7,836 bases of DNA from Flavobacterium sp. (GTDB taxonomy: Bacteria; Bacteroidota; Bacteroidia; Flavobacteriales; Flavobacteriaceae): the NCBI GenBank assembly GCA_012032075.1, contig JAAURU010000162.1, positions 1-7,836 on the forward strand, in the 5' to 3' direction. The notes beneath the pieces are model-generated. The model was not told the origin of the DNA, did no database searches, and was given only the letters and a program-made list of their open reading frames with translations. The translations under genes were made by a program, and so were the position numbers. How positions within the stretch are numbered: the first letter of the stretch is position 1; every line of letters starts with the position of its first letter. Positions 4,891 to 7,836 of the stretch are shown here, in pieces.

Positions 4891-7836
4891 TATTACAATA
4901 CTAACTTGTAATGCACAAAATTGAACATCTGGAGTAAATGTGTAAGTAAAATCTCCAGCAACTGAAGTATTAATAGAACTTGGTGACCATGTTCCAGTAT
5001 ATCCTTCTAAGGAAGTAGTTGGTAATTCTGAATTATTTGAACCTGTACAAACTTTTCAAAGGGTTAAATGAAGTAGTATCCCTAGCATCAATTGTAACTA
5101 CTAATGTTCCTGCACTCGCACATTGTCCTGGATCAGGTGTAAAAATGTATTGATAATTACCAGGAAGTACATTTGTATCAATCATAGTTACTGGATTTCC
5201 TGCTAAAGTCCATTGACCTGAAAAACCTTCTACAGAGTTTAATGGTAAGCTAGCCATAGTTGCATCCTCACATAATGAAATTGAAGTAAACGTAGCTGGG
5301 GTAAAAGATTGAATCACTATTGTAAAAGTAGAGCTTCCTCCATTTAAACAGTTTGATACATTACTTGCAACAGTGTAAGTAATTACATAGTTTCCAATAG
5401 TGCTATTTAAAACGTCTATTTCTCCTGATGTAGCATTAATTACTAAACCTGTTGTTGATGTAAACAATCCTCCGGTTGTAAATCCTGTAGCAGAAGTGTC
5501 TGGAAGTAAATTTGCACTATCTTGACAAACAGGAGTTGTATAACTAAAGCTAGTCACTGGATTTGCAAAAACAGGTGGATTAATAGTAAGGTTTAAAGGT
5601 AGTGAAAAACAATTGTTGACCATATCGTGAGCTACTAAAGTATAAGACCCAGGAACTACTCCAGTATATGTAGCTGTGGTTTGCGTTTGTGTTGTAGTAG
5701 TATTACTTAAAATATATTCGTAATTAGAAACGAATAAAGAATACACTCCTACGTTTGAATAATCTCCATTTGTAGCTGTAGGATTCCCCCAATCTACAGC
5801 CATCCAGTCAGCTGGATTCCAGGTGATTGAAGGTAAAACCGTTCCAGTAGCAATTCTTTGGTAATTATAACCCACACCAAAAGCAGGTGTAAATAGACTT
5901 CCGTCAGAAGTTCCCCAAACGTCTAATTCTACATCACTACTTGTTGCAATTGCAATTTTATCATTGTTATTTACACCAGAACAAGTTGTAAAAGATAAAT
6001 CAGGAACTACTCCTCCCTCATTAGCACTTGAACTTAATTTTATGACTACAACATCGTCATTGATTAAAGTTCCGCTTAAGGGTAAATCACAAACAGCCGT
6101 TGGGTTACCATTAGTATATACTTTTAATTTGTAATTGCTTAGATTAACAGTTGCTCCCGTTCCATTATAAATCTCAACATAAGTCAATGAACCTGGTTGT
6201 GCATCTGTTACTTCAGAAATAAACAAATCTGAAGGATAATTTAACTGATTTATTAACGGAGAAGTAACCTCAATTGTTGCTGAAGGATCAACACAAGTTG
6301 GCTGCGTAACTGTAGCAGTAGGAATTGGGACTGTTACAATTGTAGCAGTTGCAGAAATACCTGTTAAAACTCTTGAACAAGTTGTTAGACTATTTGTAAT
6401 ATCTACTAAAACAACTTGAATATCTGTTACAGGTGAAGATACTACTAAAGTAAATGTTCCAGAAGCATTTAAAGTTAATGTTTGATTTGCTCCAGTATTA
6501 ATTGTATAAGTAACAGTTGCATTTGGTGTTCCTGTTATTGTAAAAGAAGCATCACTTCCTAAACAAACTATTGGATTTGTTGCAACTAAAGAGCTAACAT
6601 TAGGTAAGGGTAATAAATTTGCTGTTGCTGTACTATTTAATGTATTTGTACATGTTCCATCATTTATTAATGAAAGTGTTAAAACAACATTTGCAGTTGG
6701 ATTATTTACAGTAATTGTAGCTATACCATTAGCTCCTAATACAACCGTTTGAGTTGCCCCTGAATTAATTTGATAAGATACCGTTGCATTAGCACTACCT
6801 TCAATTGTAAAAGAAGCATTTGCTCCTGGACAAAAATCAACTGGTGCAATTTGTGTAATAAATGGTAATGGATTAATTATTACAGTATATGGGTTTGAAT
6901 TGACTGCACATTGATTTGCATTTGGAACAAAAGTATAAACAGTTGTTTGAGTATTGTTTAATGCTGGAGTCCATGACCCTGTAATACCTTCGTTTGAAGT
7001 TATTGGTAAACTAAAAGTAGTTCCAGCGCAAAATGGTCCAATTTGATTGAAAGTAGGAGTAATTACTGGATTAACTAATGTAATTGTATTTGTTGATGAT
7101 AGATTACAACCATTTATTGAAAAATTGAAGTTAGAATAAACCCCTGCGTTTAAACCATTTAATATAATTTGACCGCTCAAATTCGCATAATAGTTTGTTG
7201 GACCTACTACAATTCCGTCATCTGTATAAGTAACACTATATTGATCACTTGGATTAAATCCTGAAATAGTAATTGAACCATTTGTAGCATTACAAAAACC
7301 AGGTTCTACATAAGTAAAAGTAGGTGTTGATTGGATTGAAAAAGTTGCTGTATAGTAAGAGCCGTTATTATCAACGAGTATAGTATCATTACAATCAATA
7401 AGTGAATCATAATCTCCAGTAACTTCAAAATAAACTTCAATTCTATAATTTCCTGTTGCTAAAGTTGTTAAATCAAGCATTGAAGAAACATCTTGCCATT
7501 TTTGATCACCTGCATCACAAGTTCCTCCTGTTGGGAACGAACCTGAAACACAATCTTCGAAAAATGGTAAAGTTAAAGTAGTAAAAACTCCAGGTGTAGC
7601 TGAAATTTCATATACTCTATAATTTATATTTACACCACAAACATTAGAAGAAATACCTTTAAAAGTTTTTAATTCTGCTCCTTTGAAGATTAAATTTCCT
7701 GAGTTTTGTACATAAGTTCCAAGGTTAGAATTTGGAAAAACATTAGCAGAAGAACCTATTAAATCATTACCCGAACCAGTAATGTTAAAAAACATCTCCA
7801 TTATTTGCAGTTTCACAATTATCTATAAGAACAGCT
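4621..7836 (-). CDS. Large T9SS type B multidomain surface protein (adhesin), 5' end outside window, frameshifted as read
   Basis: About 1,070 codons are present; the start lies beyond 7836. Three frames must be joined: 7793-7835, about 5053-7792, and 4621-5053. The breaks are at the A6 run 7787-7792 and the T4 run 5053-5056. In order the protein holds an N-terminal beta-rich domain (about 7350-7790: NSNLGTYVQ, LNYRVYE-like strand, DQKWQ), a short SprB-like segment, an Ig-like 'C...LP..S.EG.TGSWTP' repeat, two 89-residue tandem Ig-like repeats, a lamin-tail domain, a 'GFTTGGLFTSTTGL' repeat, two more 'LP..S.EG..G.W' repeats, and a gliding-motility type B sorting domain. It is rich in Thr, Asn, Ser and Val and poor in charge, as secreted adhesins are. 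It would be exported by T9SS and displayed on the cell surface. The adjacent PorP/SprF gene supports this. The ligand is unknown. Confidence 0.85.
4890..5272 (-). repeat. Two consecutive Ig-like repeats before the sorting domain
   Basis: Two copies of a roughly 60-residue module are seen on the minus strand at about 5087-5272 (LCEDATMASLPLNSVEGFSG) and 4890-5050 (VCTGSNNSELPTTSLEGYTG). Each goes on to W, 'Y.FTPD..QCA/FCA' and a final 'V.I' strand. A third, more divergent copy lies upstream at about 6875-7030 (FCAGTTFSLPITSNEGITGS). The spaced cysteines probably form a disulphide across the sandwich. The frame break at 5053-5056 falls at the junction between the two consecutive copies. Confidence 0.75.
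5743..6235 (-). other. Lamin-tail domain nested in an SprB-like repeat
   Basis: Residues LFISEVTDAQPGSLTYVEIY begin a lamin-tail-type fold, followed by NGTGATVNLSNYKLKVY, GTLINDDVVVIK, a DK.A.AT strand with 'DVELDVWG', and 'YNYQRIA..LPS..W.P.DW'. Bacterial lamin-tail domains occur in secreted nucleases and surface proteins and are thought to bind ligands or surfaces. The flanks read as two halves of one SprB-like repeat: QPTCVDPSATIEVTSP before it, and NYEYILS ... YTGVVPGSYTLVAHD after it. Confidence 0.75.
6302..6835 (-). repeat. Two tandem 89-residue Ig-like repeats
   Basis: Two copies have a 267-base period. The first contains FCPGANASFTIEGSANATVS and Y.INSGA.QTVVL; the second contains VCLGSDASFTITGTPNATVT and Y.INTGANQTLTL. 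Similarity persists at the DNA level: ATTGTAAAAGAAGCAT on the plus strand occurs at 6537 and 6804, exactly 267 bases apart. This indicates relatively recent duplication inside the adhesin gene. Confidence 0.85.

Noticed and set aside
4726..4911. Plus-strand 61-codon open frame
   Set aside because: It is antisense to the well-conserved type B sorting domain of the adhesin.
6302..6835. CRISPR or satellite-like array
   Set aside because: The two 267-base units are in-frame protein-domain duplications with diverged sequence, not short identical repeats with spacers.

Overview
The window is AT-rich and comes from a member of the Bacteroidota, almost certainly the Flavobacteriia. The evidence is a PorP/SprF protein, a type IX secretion (T9SS) type B adhesin ending in a gliding-motility C-terminal domain, Bacteroidota-type promoter boxes (TAnnTTTG), and start codons without clear Shine-Dalgarno sequences.

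Layout. Positions 1-497 are mostly non-coding. They hold the 3' remnant of what looks like an XRE-type regulator (29-190, minus), a GC-rich REP-like palindrome (205-240), a terminator-like hairpin (249-278) and a structured element resembling the Flavo-1 RNA motif (about 353-458). A 2-oxoglutarate/Fe(II) oxygenase gene follows (498-1116, minus). It is divergent from a QueD/PTPS-family gene (1209-1661, plus), and the two share a 92-bp intergenic region with a promoter box in each direction. A hairpin terminator at 1666-1703 separates queD from the convergent large cluster.

The rest (1742-7836, all minus) reads as one operon. In transcription order it encodes a large multidomain T9SS type B surface protein whose 5' end lies outside the window, a PorP/SprF outer-membrane protein, and a TPR - PD40 - carboxypeptidase-regulatory-like - OmpA protein with the domain order of PorE (PG1058). 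The likely logic is that the adhesin is exported by T9SS through its type B domain, the SprF-like protein is its dedicated export or anchoring partner, and the OmpA protein ties the assembly to peptidoglycan.

Five single-base reading-frame breaks occur in the three longest or most homopolymer-rich genes, near 7787-7792, 5053-5056, 3460, 2210-2216 and 852-859. In each case sensible family sequence continues in another frame directly after the break. I take these mainly as sequencing or assembly indels, with real decay or phase variation as the alternative. Only queD and the PorP/SprF gene are uninterrupted. I found no tRNA, rRNA, CRISPR array or intact transposase.
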